Source: Thermomucor indicae-seudaticae (lineage: Eukaryota > Mucoromycota > Mucoromycetes > Mucorales > Lichtheimiaceae). From it: a stretch of 20,809 bases of DNA. A program made the position numbers and the translations under genes. The stretch is taken from positions 1 through 20,809 of the forward strand of contig JSYX01000026.1 in NCBI GenBank assembly GCA_000787465.1, in the 5' to 3' direction. Under the pieces are notes generated by a model. The model saw only the letters and a list, made by a program, of their open reading frames with translations, searched no databases and was not told the origin of the DNA. Positions 1-9,564 of the stretch are shown here, piece after piece. Within the stretch, counting starts at the first letter, position 1, and every line of letters starts with the position of its first letter.

Positions 1-275
1 GCGGGAAGGTACGTAGCCGGTATTAGAAAAATTTTCTCTAACCCAACGTTTACCCGATTGGTCCCTTAGAACTGATGTATGATGGTGTGATATGTGAGAG
101 ATGTATGTCGGATACGACAGGCTCTCATGAACCGCAGTTCTCCATTAGGCTTTGGTACACTCGTTGGTGCCCATATTAATACATCGACTTCCTCCTGCCC
201 ATCTTCGATCAAGATTTGATTTATCTAACGTCTGCAGCACTCTCCCGTTATCTTTCCTCTTCTTCTATTTTTTAA
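1..275. other. Intergenic sequence left of the Fanzor relic
   Basis: I see no gene here. If the Fanzor sat in a mobile element, its left end could lie in this stretch or beyond the window. I could not match any terminal inverted repeat by eye against the sequence after 2052. The last 50 bases are pyrimidine-rich. Confidence 0.4.
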
Positions 276-2052
276 CCTTTTTCGATTTCAAAACACCTTG
301 ATGTTTCGAAGCCTCCTATGTTTGCGCTCGTGTGCAAGACCGTGAACCTCGGTTGCAACAACGTTTTCAGCCTGATTCTGCAGCGCATCCAAAAGAATAA
401 AACAAGTCCATCGAATTCAGTGAAATTGTCTTTTCGGCTTAGAGATTGTTTATTGACACTGCACCTCATTGCCTTGTTCAACGACTCTCACTGCACGGAT
501 TGAATTATTTTTATCTGCTTGTCTATTGCTTATTTTTTGGCTCAAGTACCTGTACCTCTCCGCCCTGACAGTTGGCATATCATCCGTGTTGCAAATGGAT
601 ACTGCTATGACGTTATGTCTTCAATGTCAGAACTCCAGGCTTTCATAGCAACAACAGCTAAAGCGATCAAGAGTGGCACATTCAAGCCGTTGAAATTTAC
701 GGATCCGCGGGGTGCAAGACGCTTCAGTATATTACCTGTTTACTCTTTTCAAGCTCGACATGTGATGCTTGATATCCAAGCGCTAGGAAAATTGTTGACT
801 GAAAGCGGTTTGCGATCGCAAAAAGACGGGTCCCTCAGCCAACATAATGTCCGTCAAGAATATTTCAAACTCTTTGATATGGCAAAAATCGGCTGCCCTA
901 CACTGGAATCCCTCGAAAACGAGCACAAAATGTTTTGGTAAGTAGATAAGCTAGCTTGGTATACAATTGGTTATATTCATTTTTGGTCCTTCTAGGGACC
1001 GCATCATGACTGGCGGCTACGATGTATTTTTTATATTTACGAAACCAAAAAAGAACAAGGCAGGGAAGCAGCTAGAGCCATCCGCATTCAAAGATATCGT
1101 CAACGACGAGAATACTATCGTCTGGGGTGTGGATCCCGGGGTAAGCGAGGTCTTCGTAGCCGTAGATGGCGACGCTGGCAAACCACACCGGATCCGTCGT
1201 ATTTCAGCCGAAGAGTATTACGATATTTGCGGCTTCAGCAACGCCACTGAAACACGAAAGGAGTACCTTGACCAAAATCCAGACACGAAGAAGCTCATTG
1301 ACGGCATTCCAAAGTAAAGAACAGCATCACTGCAGACTCTTATAAAATCCATCACATATCGTTTGGAACACCATCAGACAATCTGCGCGTTCTATGATAA
1401 GAATTTCCGGTAATTATTACAGCCTTATGGCAGCTTCCTGTGGGCTTAATTTAAACCTTTTGCTTTCCAGTTATAATAAGCTCAAGCTCAAGTCTTACAT
1501 GAATAAACAGAAAGGGCTTTGCGAGTTATCGAAGTGCTTGCTTGGAGGAAGCAGAAAGTATGCGCCACGCGAGGGAGTCAACCAGCAAGAAAAAGCTTGC
1601 GAGGATAAGCACCAGCCAGAAAAATGGAGGCCAAACCAACCGTGGGATGTTGACGCGGATGCCAAAAAGCCAGTAGTCGTTGCATTTGGAAATGGAAATT
1701 TCAGTGGTTCAATGAGAGGCAAAATTACCGCACCAACGAAAAGTGTGTTTACGGCCCTAAAACAATTGGCAAGCCAAAAGAAGGTAAGGTCATATCCTTC
1801 TGTATTGTACACATGACCTTGAACTTTTTCGTATAGACGCCTCTCATAATTTGTAAGGTCGATGAATATATGACATCGCAAATATATCCAGAATACCATT
1901 CCGGAACTCTTGAAAACGTTCAAGATGACTGTAAATCAAAGCTCCACGCCGTACTCAGGTGCACAGTCTGCTGAACGACGTGGAACAGAGATGTAATGGC
2001 CGCCACGATGTCACAATGCAGCAATCAAAGGCCATACGCATTCAGACGATGA
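276..2052 (+). pseudogene. Fanzor (eukaryotic TnpB-like RNA-guided nuclease) pseudogene
   Basis: The spliced reading frame reads as a nearly full-length Fanzor of about 535 codons. RuvC-I is GVDPGV (catalytic Asp codon 1132-1134). It is followed by the family block AFGNGNFSGSMRGK..APTKSV, by VDEYMTSQ (Glu codon 1864-1866), and by WNRDVMAA (RuvC-III Asp codon 1990-1992). Introns are 938-995, 1410-1470 and 1784-1836. Fanzors are eukaryotic relatives of transposon TnpB that cut DNA guided by an omega RNA. This copy is broken: in-frame TGA at 501-503, TAA at 1315-1317 and TGA at 1972-1974, with recognisable family sequence continuing in the same frame after each. The first zinc-finger CxxC pair reads YPEY, while the second pair (CTVC) survives. 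The 5' boundary is uncertain: the frame opens at 276 after a stop, the first ATG is 318, and homology is clearest from about 540. Family identity is sure; the N-terminus is inferred. Confidence 0.85.
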
Positions 2053-2545
2053 ATGAATATCCGCCCTTGACTGGCAGATATCCAGTAACCTAGTTAATTA
2101 AAAATAAAGAAAAGACAAAGATGTGCAAAATACTGAACAAACATCCTTTACTTAAATATCTATCTTGACTGGGGCAGCTTACGCCGCATGATACACGCAC
2201 TTGTAGCAAACCCCTACAAACACAGAGCTATCCAGAACTTGATGATGTTACTCTGATGCGATCCTGGTTATAATGAGAGATACTGAATATTGTCCACGGG
2301 GCACTTGTAGATATCTAGCAAAATCTTGCGAAGAGAAGATCTAGAACTTCATGATGATACACATATGCGTTCACCATTTTGACATAGATGCTGAATACTC
2401 TTCATACTTGTGCGATTCACCCAAAAAGTCAAATGAGAAATGAAATTCGTCCAAAAGGTTCTTTGCCAGCAGCGCCAAAAGATAATCGACGGAGTATAGA
2501 GCGCCCTCAGAGCTGCCATGAAGCTGGCTTTGTTGATCATTTTTA
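2053..2545. other. Intergenic region between the Fanzor relic and the hydrolase
   Basis: This is AT-rich, with no convincing gene. It should hold the 3' flank of the Fanzor copy (where omega RNA scaffolds usually lie) and the promoter of the downstream hydrolase. A short near-duplicate, CTTGACTGG followed by a GCAG-containing run, occurs near 2067 and 2164, but it is too short to call a repeat element. Confidence 0.4.
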
Positions 2546-3557
2546 ATGCAGACTCTTCACATTCAATCCCCTCAAAAGAGCAAGGCCGTTCCGCCCGATC
2601 AAAGTAAATGCCAACTTCAATTTGATTATGCTCCAAGTGCCGACAACATTGACTTCAACTTGCTGATCCTTTTTCATGGCTTGGGTAAATTGCCCATTTA
2701 TTCGGAACAACAGAGCATTACGAACTAACGGCAGGATGTTTAGGTGATTCAAAGACACCGTTTACAAAATTGGCAGAAAAGCTAAAACTGCCGCAAACAG
2801 CCACACTTGCCGTTCAAGCACCTGAACCTGTCCCATACATGGACAATTGTTATCAGTGGCATCCAAGTTTCGATTTCCTCACTGGTGAACGTAACGTATC
2901 TGGCCCCCTTCCGCTCCCGCGTGCATATATAACATGCGATAGCTCATTTTGCGTCCTCCTTTAGTTCTGACACCTGCTCACCCGGAAAGACTCAAGGGTC
3001 TGCTACGAACTCGAAAACTCGTGCTTGAACTCCTACATCACCTCATTGATTATTCCGGATTCGATCCATCTCGCATATTTCTGTTCGGGTTTTCACAGGG
3101 TGGCACTGTAGCTTTGGATGTCGCGTTATTTGGCGATATTCGAAACCTGGGCGGCGTCGTGAGCATTAGCGGATACTTGCTGGATGAGCAAAAGGGAGAA
3201 AAGAAGGTCGGGAATGGCTATGGTGGCTACATTCTAGTCACGCAAGGTGATAATGATCCGGTCGTAGGAAGCAAAGCCCAGGCCGAAAAGAAGGTGAGTG
3301 ACAATTTCTTCTTATGGTACCTACATGGAGTATTGCAAACTCAAGAGTTCGATGCATAGTTCCAAATGATCAAGAACCTTTGCTCCACTTCTGCCATTGT
3401 ATCACAGGTTTTTATACCTGGCAAAGACCATTCAATGCCTAAATCGGAAACCGAATGGCGGCACATCCACACATTCTTTGCAGAACGTATACCTCGAAGA
3501 AATCTACAGTTGGAAAGTATGTCCGATGTATATCTTGTCAATAATCCGTCCACATGA
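2546..3557 (+). CDS. Alpha/beta-hydrolase, carboxylesterase / acyl-protein thioesterase type
   Basis: Four exons (2546-2684, 2744-2890, 2965-3293, 3360-3557) join to a 270-residue protein, with every junction keeping phase. It starts at ATG 2546. The oxyanion-hole strand reads LILFHGLGD (residues 40-48). The nucleophile elbow is GFSQGG with Ser139. The acid is Asp191 or Asp193 in TQGDNDPVV, and the base is His229 in GKDHSM. The order and the length match the Abhydrolase_2 family (phospholipase/carboxylesterase and acyl-protein thioesterases), usually 220-260 residues. There is no signal peptide, so it is probably cytosolic. The YQWHPSFDF segment (about residues 83-91) probably forms the substrate lid. 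The substrate cannot be read from sequence; deacylation of small esters or S-acyl proteins are the family options. Its stop lies only 7 bases from the stop of the convergent prenylcysteine oxidase gene. Confidence 0.85.
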
Positions 3558-3564
3558 ATGTTCT

Positions 3565-5481
3565 TTACTGGTCACCCCAGCCATCACCAAATGGAACGCA
3601 GCTCGCTTTTCGACACCATCGGTCTCTCAGCAGTCTAACTGCATTCTTACTCGCGACAGTTTGGGTCTCCATAGTCTATGAAAACCGTGAGATTATTATT
3701 CCGCGTGCTGCTTAACCCATGAGTAATCTGTCAAAAAAAAGCGAAACTTACCGAAATGCAGTTTTCGAACGCATTGATGTAAATGACACCTGTCTCAGAG
3801 TCTTCTTCTTCTTCCTCAAATCCATGGAGCAATATGGGCGGCCATAATGTTTCGCCTTTTACAGGATACAACTCGGGAAATGCTTCCCAAGTCTTGGTAA
3901 ATGTCCAGCTTCGGTTATGGAACAATTGATCAAGCAGTTCGTCCGACAAGGGTTCATGCGAAAAAATTTTTACAACGCTCTCGCCCGTATCCGGAAACCG
4001 CTTGTGAATACCAAATGTTGTAAACGGTGGCGTACTATTCGCAAAGTTACTGGCTATACAGATTTAAAGTCCATGATCCTCTTGCCAGGAAAAGATAGAT
4101 AGCAATTGACGACTGACTTACTCAAGGGTGTACCCGTGGTGACAATCAAGTTCGGTAACGTATCATCGGTGCGTCCGAAATAAGACGGATCCACCACACC
4201 AGCAATCATGGTAACATGGACCTTGTGGTATTCACGAATAGCATGGGCCGCGGCAGGAAATGGCATTTCAATTCCACTCGAGTGCTGATAAACGCAAACA
4301 ACTCGTCAATATACATGGCTTTCTCTCTTCTCAGACAGTTTAAAGTACTTGCCAATGGAGCCGCAAGTAAAACTGCATCATACACGTGCTCCTCACCGTC
4401 GTCTGTCAAAACAACATAACGTCCGATAGGTTCTCCATATTCGTTAAACTCTGTTGTATTCTGGATGGCCACCACACTTGTGCCCAGTTGCAATATCGCG
4501 CCTGAGCGTTTGGCGAACTCTTCAAAGATCTGGAAGTTGCCACCCACGGTTGAGCTAGCTCCTCCTGTCGACATCGATACCTTTCACAATTGTCTCACTG
4601 TTATAACGTGCTATCTATAAGCATCATCATCGTCACGCAATATATTTGTTACCAAGGCACCAAACGCATGCACCGCGTCCACCTCCTGTCCGTAGTTTGC
4701 TCGCGTACCCGTCTGCACAATCTCGCGCACAAACCGCTGGCTGAATCCGTGCCGGACCTCGAGATACTCTGACGCTGTTTCATTGACAAGACGCTCCAGG
4801 CCCATTTGCTTCAGGGCAGACGGTACGTCGTAGAAGGGCACGGCATCTTTGTCTTTATATGTGCCCTGAGCGAAGGTATCAATGATGGGTCTCAAGTGAT
4901 TGCGAAACTGGATGGGCGTGTATCCATAACGCCATAGGACCTTGAGCAAATCCCAATAATCGTTACCAGTTTCCTCATACAAGAACTTGCTTCCATCCCA
5001 GATACCCAATCCACGCGCAGTCGGCGCATCGGCATCCGACTTTTCTCTGGCTAGCCCGAACCTCTCGGTTGCATTCATCAGGTTGTAGTTCACGTCCACA
5101 TAGATAGAAGCGCCAAGCTCCATAAAGCCAAGAGACGGGTCTCCCTTGATATGCACCACCGTGCTTCTTCCACCAATATAGTTTTCTCGTTCGTATAGTG
5201 TTGTGGAAACTCGGATATTGGATGGCTGCTGGTGGTGGTCAGGAAAAGCGTTCTTGAGCCAGTACGACGCCGAAGTCCCAGCAGCGCCGCCTCCTGAAGA
5301 AGGCAAGGTAATTCTTGTACTCCATTCTTTCAACCAAAAGCAATGCCTCCTCACCAATGATGGCCACCCGTTTCTCTGTCGCTGCTCCTCCCGCTCGCAG
5401 CACCTTTTGTTCGAATGCATCTCCTCTACAACATGTCGCAAGGGCCATTAGCCCCATCAGCGTAGCAGTAGTCAAAAGCAT
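3565..5481 (-). CDS. Prenylcysteine oxidase (FAD-dependent lyase)
   Basis: Six exons on the minus strand (5481-5355, 5293-4653, 4580-4353, 4284-4122, 4053-3752, 3675-3565) give 523 residues. A hydrophobic N-terminus ending in TCCRG looks like a signal peptide. It precedes the dinucleotide fold VAIIGGGAAGTSAS (glycines 43, 44, 45, 48). Family blocks follow: YIGGRSTVVH, FMELGASIYV, HGFSQRFVREI, HAFGALVSMSTGGASSTVGGN, YDAVLLAAPL, HVTMIAG and the C-terminal TMETQTVASKNAVRLL. The enzyme uses FAD and oxygen to cleave farnesyl- or geranylgeranyl-cysteine to cysteine, an aldehyde and hydrogen peroxide, normally in a lysosome/vacuole-type compartment. Intron 3 (4285-4352) must be a GC-AG intron, because a GC donor in GCAAGT context is the only option I found that keeps frame and family sequence. 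Length fits the family. Confidence 0.9.
4285..4352 (-). other. GC-AG intron in the prenylcysteine oxidase gene
   Basis: On the minus strand the exon ends AAPL and the intron opens GCAAGT and closes TTATCAG. The next exon resumes HSSGIEMPFP in phase 0. The nearby GT (three bases downstream) leads to a stop with either available acceptor. GCAAGT is the recognised consensus for the minor GC donor class. Confidence 0.75.
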
Positions 5482-5652
5482 ATCGGTATTTGAAAGGACA
5501 ACAGAGAAGAGGAACGTAACAAGGTTTCGGGAGGAATTTCTTTCTTTCTAGTGTGGGAACGCAAAAAGACTTACAGTCTCTGCACTAAAACGTTACATCG
5601 CTCAAATCACCTGTCGTTCCAAAACGTTACTTAATACGATGGATAATGTCTC

Positions 5653-7315
5653 TTATGCTTTTCCATTACCTTCAATTCCATTTAATGCGTGCAAGATAAA
5701 GACCATGAAGTTGGCTGCCATTTGCATTCCAAAACCTCTATAAAGTCCCTGGATACCCCATCCGCCTTTGTTATCATTCTTCTTCTGTTTGGGCTTAGGT
5801 TGTGGTACGAATAAATCTTCTTCATCACTGCTACTGCTACTACTACTGGTATTACTGCTTCCGCTTCTGTTGCTGCTGATGACGTTCTTGGCAGCAGGCG
5901 ATGGCCGTGTGCCTTCTTCCTTCATAATCTTGTACAGCGCATCAAATATGCCCGAGTAAGGAACAGGCCGGATCGCCACGGTGGTTTCAAACCGGGGTTC
6001 TTTGGGCAACTGAGGCACTTGACAATGAAGGCGTTTCCGTATCGTTTCAAGCGGTAGCGTCACAAGCAGGCCCAAAGTGCTCATGACCAGTTCAGCAGCG
6101 CTGTAAACCATGGGCGCATCCGACGCTGAAATACCCAGTGTGCGATCGATGACAATCGGGATACTGGTGGATATCAGCGGACGTATCGTGTGGTATAAAA
6201 TCGTTGGCGCCAGGTTTTTGGATAGATAGATATTGCGCACACCGCCTTCTTCACGGCTCATGCTTCGCAATGCTTGCAGAATGCCCTTATTGTACTTGCG
6301 GTTTAACGGCGAAGCAGACTGCACAATAAACCTTGTCCGGAGTATTTCTAGTGGACTTAGGAGGACACCGATCACCACATGGCTGGCAATCAATGTAATC
6401 ATGTTGGGCGCAACGTTATCAAGGTGTGTTAAGGGTATGGTGTCGTCGTATAAACCGAAAATATCGTTCAGTAGACTCTCGAGGCCTGGCTGTAAAACAC
6501 TCCATAACAATTCGTGTATCCAAGTTATCCTTTGCCCTTTAATGAAAAGTAGAAGAAACAAAGATTCAGTCATAATCCACACTTATTCCTCTATGATCCA
6601 ACACACTCACCTTTGAACAGTGACTTCCAGCCTTCTGTGGGTTGCTTAACGATTCGTCCCAAAATATCCAATACACCGCCTTCCATTGGAGCCATCTGAT
6701 GCACAGGCCGGCTGCTTTCATCATACACGCTCCTTGCATATGGATGATCATTTGTGCTGCTACAGCTACGCTGTGGTTTCCATTGCTGTTGCTGACTTGC
6801 AGATGGACTGCCAAAGAAGTCGCCGTCGTCTTCGTCTTCCGAGGAAGATGCATCTTCTTGCTAAAAGGATAAACAAGAAAAAGAAAGATATCGTCAGGTC
6901 TTCCTTCGCTTTTTTTTTCAACCAGAGTCTGCTGCATATATCCAGTCTGCCTTACATTGTGGGCTGTGCTGGTGGTCGTCGTTGTTGCTCCGTTGGAAAC
7001 CGCAAACACCTCAACACTTTGATGCGGTGCATACTGGACTTGTAACAATGTCGTTCCAACGTCAAAGGGACTCGTACACATTGTCATGAAATACTTGAAT
7101 GCCGCAAAACTCGCAAACTTGACGGCTGTGTTCTTGAAGGGCGTTTCTTCATGATCGAAAACCTCAGGCGTGTGCCCTGGAATGGTATCGTTGGAAGGCA
7201 ATGAGGTGTAATTATGCTGGTGATGCAGTCCAGGTGTATAATACGGTCGTAGTGGATTGTAGACTACACGCCCGCCATTTCCTTCGTTAAAGTAAGACGT
7301 CATGTACTCTGACAT
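5653..7315 (-). CDS. Ugo1/SLC25A46-like mitochondrial carrier-fold protein
   Basis: Three exons (7315-6923, 6860-6611, 6536-5653) give 508 residues. Degenerate mitochondrial-carrier signatures occur in order: SPFDVGTTLLQ (about residue 82), SPLEILRTR (about 275) and LPLETIRKR further on. Hydrophobic helices lie between them, with an acidic, serine-rich loop after the first (SSSEDEDD) and a poly-Ser/acidic loop before the final GLYRGFGMQMAANF segment. The N-terminal YNPLRPYYTPG and this layout resemble fungal Ugo1. Ugo1 sits in the outer mitochondrial membrane and helps fusion by linking the Fzo1 and Mgm1 dynamins; SLC25A46 is the animal counterpart. Intron 1 uses an unusual donor, GTTGAA. The start at 7315 was chosen because the peptide from there looks family-like; an in-frame ATG lies at 7357. 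Confidence 0.8.
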
Positions 7316-7760
7316 GGTGTGTGCAGTAGACAAATGAAAACGATCCCAGTATGTCAAGTATTTTCACAGTCAGTCAAGTTACAGCTTTTGTAACCACAAA
7401 AGTGCATATCCCCCCATGTCATACATGAAGAGGCATGAAGTGCACCCTTATCGCACATAAGGCTATTAAAGCACAGTACTACTGAGGCAAACGCGCTGCG
7501 TCCGTTCATTACACCGAATTAACCCTTTTGACAATTCAATGGACGAGGTTGGCCAGTTGACACGCTGTATCCCCACTAGTGCGGGTAAACAACACTGGTA
7601 GTGGAACACTTCAAGCCAATTTACACACATCCACGCAAGCAGTTATGCACCCATAATGATGTGTAAATAAAAATAGTCACCATGATCTTTATTACTTCTG
7701 TTCTTGAAAGTCAACTTACCATCGAATTGCCTTTAACGACATGACATTACCTTTTATCGT
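7316..7760. other. Intergenic region upstream of the carrier gene
   Basis: I find no supported gene here. The stretch should contain the promoter of the minus-strand carrier gene on its left, and possibly the 3' end of the uncertain small gene on its right. I saw no recognisable repeat or RNA gene. Confidence 0.4.
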
Positions 7761-8358
7761 CTATATCTCTTCAGCAACAGGTTGAGAAGGGAATAAAACG
7801 AGTCGTGTCCGCGTTGAATGCTGTATCATCTGAAGGTTTTGGATAACGCAGCGAGCCCATGTTTCATCTTGTCTAAAGAGCTTGCCGGTACCTGAATCAA
7901 GGAACGGAATCGTCATATCACATGCTCCAATAATTGGTCGCGACAAGTTGACAAGTGTTGCAACGGAACGGGAACGGTGCACCACAGATCTGCAATGCTG
8001 ACGTTAACCTGTTTCGGCATTTTAAAAGCATTGATACTGACTGAGGATGCAAATATTGTAACGATACTGCCACGTTGTACCGCTAAGAGGAACAGGGACG
8101 TTCTAAAACACTCATCAATATGTGAAAGCTGCATACGTAAACTAGGTGAAACTATTTGTCGCTTTGTCGCGCAGCTTTAGGAAAGGAATGTGTGTGTGTG
8201 TGTGTGTGCATGCAGTGACAAGCCGTAGCTGTAAAAACTGCTGCTGCTGCAACAGGCTGACGTCTGCTGACGGGAAAACAGCGGAAAAAATTGATTGAGG
8301 GAGAAACAGTAATTATGGTTTCTGCTGAAAAGAGGCGCAATTGTTCTTCATTCGACAA
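7761..8358 (-). CDS. Possible small multi-exon gene of unknown function
   Basis: This is a candidate only. Protein-like blocks appear in order on the minus strand: an ATG at 8358 opening MSNEEQLRLFSAETIIT; RTSLFLLAVQRGSIVTIFASS near 8105-8040; and VATLVNLSRPIIGACDMTIPFLDSG running to a TAG at 7761-7763. The last two blocks are in different frames. They can be joined in phase by an intron with a GTCAGT donor and an acceptor at GTTAACGTCAG, but at about 44 nt it would be shorter than the other introns here. The join from the first block is unresolved, and it crosses a TG dinucleotide tract. I do not recognise the family. A roughly 1.1-kb gap in an otherwise gene-dense run supports something being here. 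It could also be chance open sequence. Confidence 0.28.
8189..8208 (+). repeat. (TG)10 microsatellite
   Basis: A perfect dinucleotide TG tract of ten units, followed shortly by a CTG-rich stretch near 8240. It lies in the gap between the carrier and Tra2-like genes and may fall inside an intron of the candidate small gene. Confidence 0.9.
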
Positions 8359-8443
8359 CTACTGAACTGAACAAATCATCATAGAGCACGGGTTTGGCTG
8401 AAAACTGGATGAGGATTGGTTTCTCTTTCTCCTATGCCGAAAA

Positions 8444-9442
8444 CTAATAAGGCGATCTCGGACGAGGTGGGTAAGGATCGTATCTTGGGGGAGGTGCGCG
8501 ACGGTCATAACGGTCATAACGGTCGTAACCACGGTCATAGCCACGGTCGTAACCGCGATCATAACCACGGTCATAACGGTCGCGATCATAGCCACGGTCG
8601 TATCTTGGAGGATCGTAGCGATCCAGGTAGGCCCTATCATAGTAGCGGTCATATCTGGGGTCACCGCCACGAGGTGGTCTAGCTTCATAACGAGTGTCAT
8701 AATAGCGGTAGTCAGAACGAGGGTAAAAGCGGTCTATAGACCGTGCTGTACAAGAGGCGTAGAACGACGACCATGAGCAAACCATAGTTGTTGTCTGACA
8801 GCGTCTAGACAGAACGGCGCTTTTTCCCCAGAACATGTGTTAATGATACTTACGTCCACGTTTCGGAGGGCCATAGTAGCGACCAGGGGTTGGTGTTCTA
8901 GGTCTGGATCTTCTTGCCTTTTCAACCGTCACCACACGACCATCCACTTCAGTGCCGTTGATAGCGGCCATGGCTCTGTCAGCATCCTCCGTGGAAGCCA
9001 TGCGGATAAATCCAAAACCACGTGATTCGCGAGTATGGGGATCATACATAACTTCTGCTTTTTGGATCTGGAAAGGGTATGCCAAGTTACGCCTTGAACG
9101 TGGCTTAGAAACTTTTTGTTCCTGTACACTTACCTTGCCATACTTGCTGAAAAGGTCTTCCAAATCTGCACTGTTGGTTCTCATTGACAAGCCGGTGATG
9201 AACAAATTGTCACCAGGGTTGATGTCAGAATCACGGCTTCAAAGAAAGTAACGCTCCATCAGTAACGCTCGTCTTTTGACCTGGGGTCGTACAATAAAAA
9301 CTTACGGCGCATCTCGGGAGCGGGAGCGGCTCCTGTACCGGCTTTCCGTGTGCCCACGTCCAGGAGAACGCGATCGAGACCGGCTGCGAGGGCTGCGTGG
9401 TCTCTCATCTGAGTAGCGTTGATCTCCTGAAGATGAAGACAT
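8444..9442 (-). CDS. Tra2-like RRM splicing regulator (SR-type)
   Basis: Four exons (9442-9306, 9236-9134, 9067-8854, 8745-8444) encode 251 residues. The N-terminus (about 10-45) is rich in Arg-Ser dipeptides. One RRM follows, with RNP2 NLFITGL (56-62) and RNP1 RGFGFIRM (96-103). After it comes the linker RPRTPTPGRYYGPPKRG, close to the TPTPG linker of Tra2 proteins, and then a C-terminal Tyr-Asp-Arg-rich tail with repeated GYDR. Tra2 proteins bind GAA-rich exonic enhancers in the nucleus and promote exon inclusion through their RS regions. The acceptor of intron 2 was set at TTTCCAG because this yields the gap-free RRM segment GKIQKAEVMYD. The last intron is 108 nt, longer than most here. 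Assignment to the Tra2 group is firm; the exact orthologue is inferred. Confidence 0.88.
8502..8603 (-). repeat. GYDR-coding tandem repeat in the Tra2-like tail
   Basis: Degenerate units of about 9-15 nt encode alternating GYDR and RYDR peptides. Synonymous third-base differences between units (CGT, CGC, CGA arginines) suggest older expansion kept by selection on the protein. Confidence 0.85.
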
Positions 9443-9534
9443 TTATTAAAAAGATGACCAACTTCTTGTGCGTTTGAGCAATCCTACCACCGTTCTCGAT
9501 TTCACTCATCTCGGATCTTGCGAGAAAAAAAGCG

Positions 9535-9564
9535 AAAAATGCTCCTCAAACGGAGCGATTTTTT
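9535..9564. repeat. Imperfect hairpin upstream of the Tra2-like gene
   Basis: The left arm AAAAATGCTCC (9535-9545) pairs with the right arm GGAGCGATTTTTT (9552-9564), with one bulged base and a loop of six bases. It lies about 100 bases upstream of the Tra2-like start codon, so it may lie in that gene's 5' UTR or promoter. No function is claimed. Confidence 0.5.

Noticed and set aside
1..2545. Terminal inverted repeats or target-site duplication bounding the Fanzor relic
   Set aside because: I looked by eye on both sides and found no matching arms. A self-alignment of the region would be needed to find or exclude them.
5203..5551. Plus-strand open frames opposite the start of the prenylcysteine oxidase gene
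   Set aside because: They are shadows of a well-supported minus-strand exon and its first intron.
8502..8603. Regular repeats resembling a small CRISPR-like array
   Set aside because: The units are in-frame GYDR codons inside a clear coding exon, with no unique spacers.
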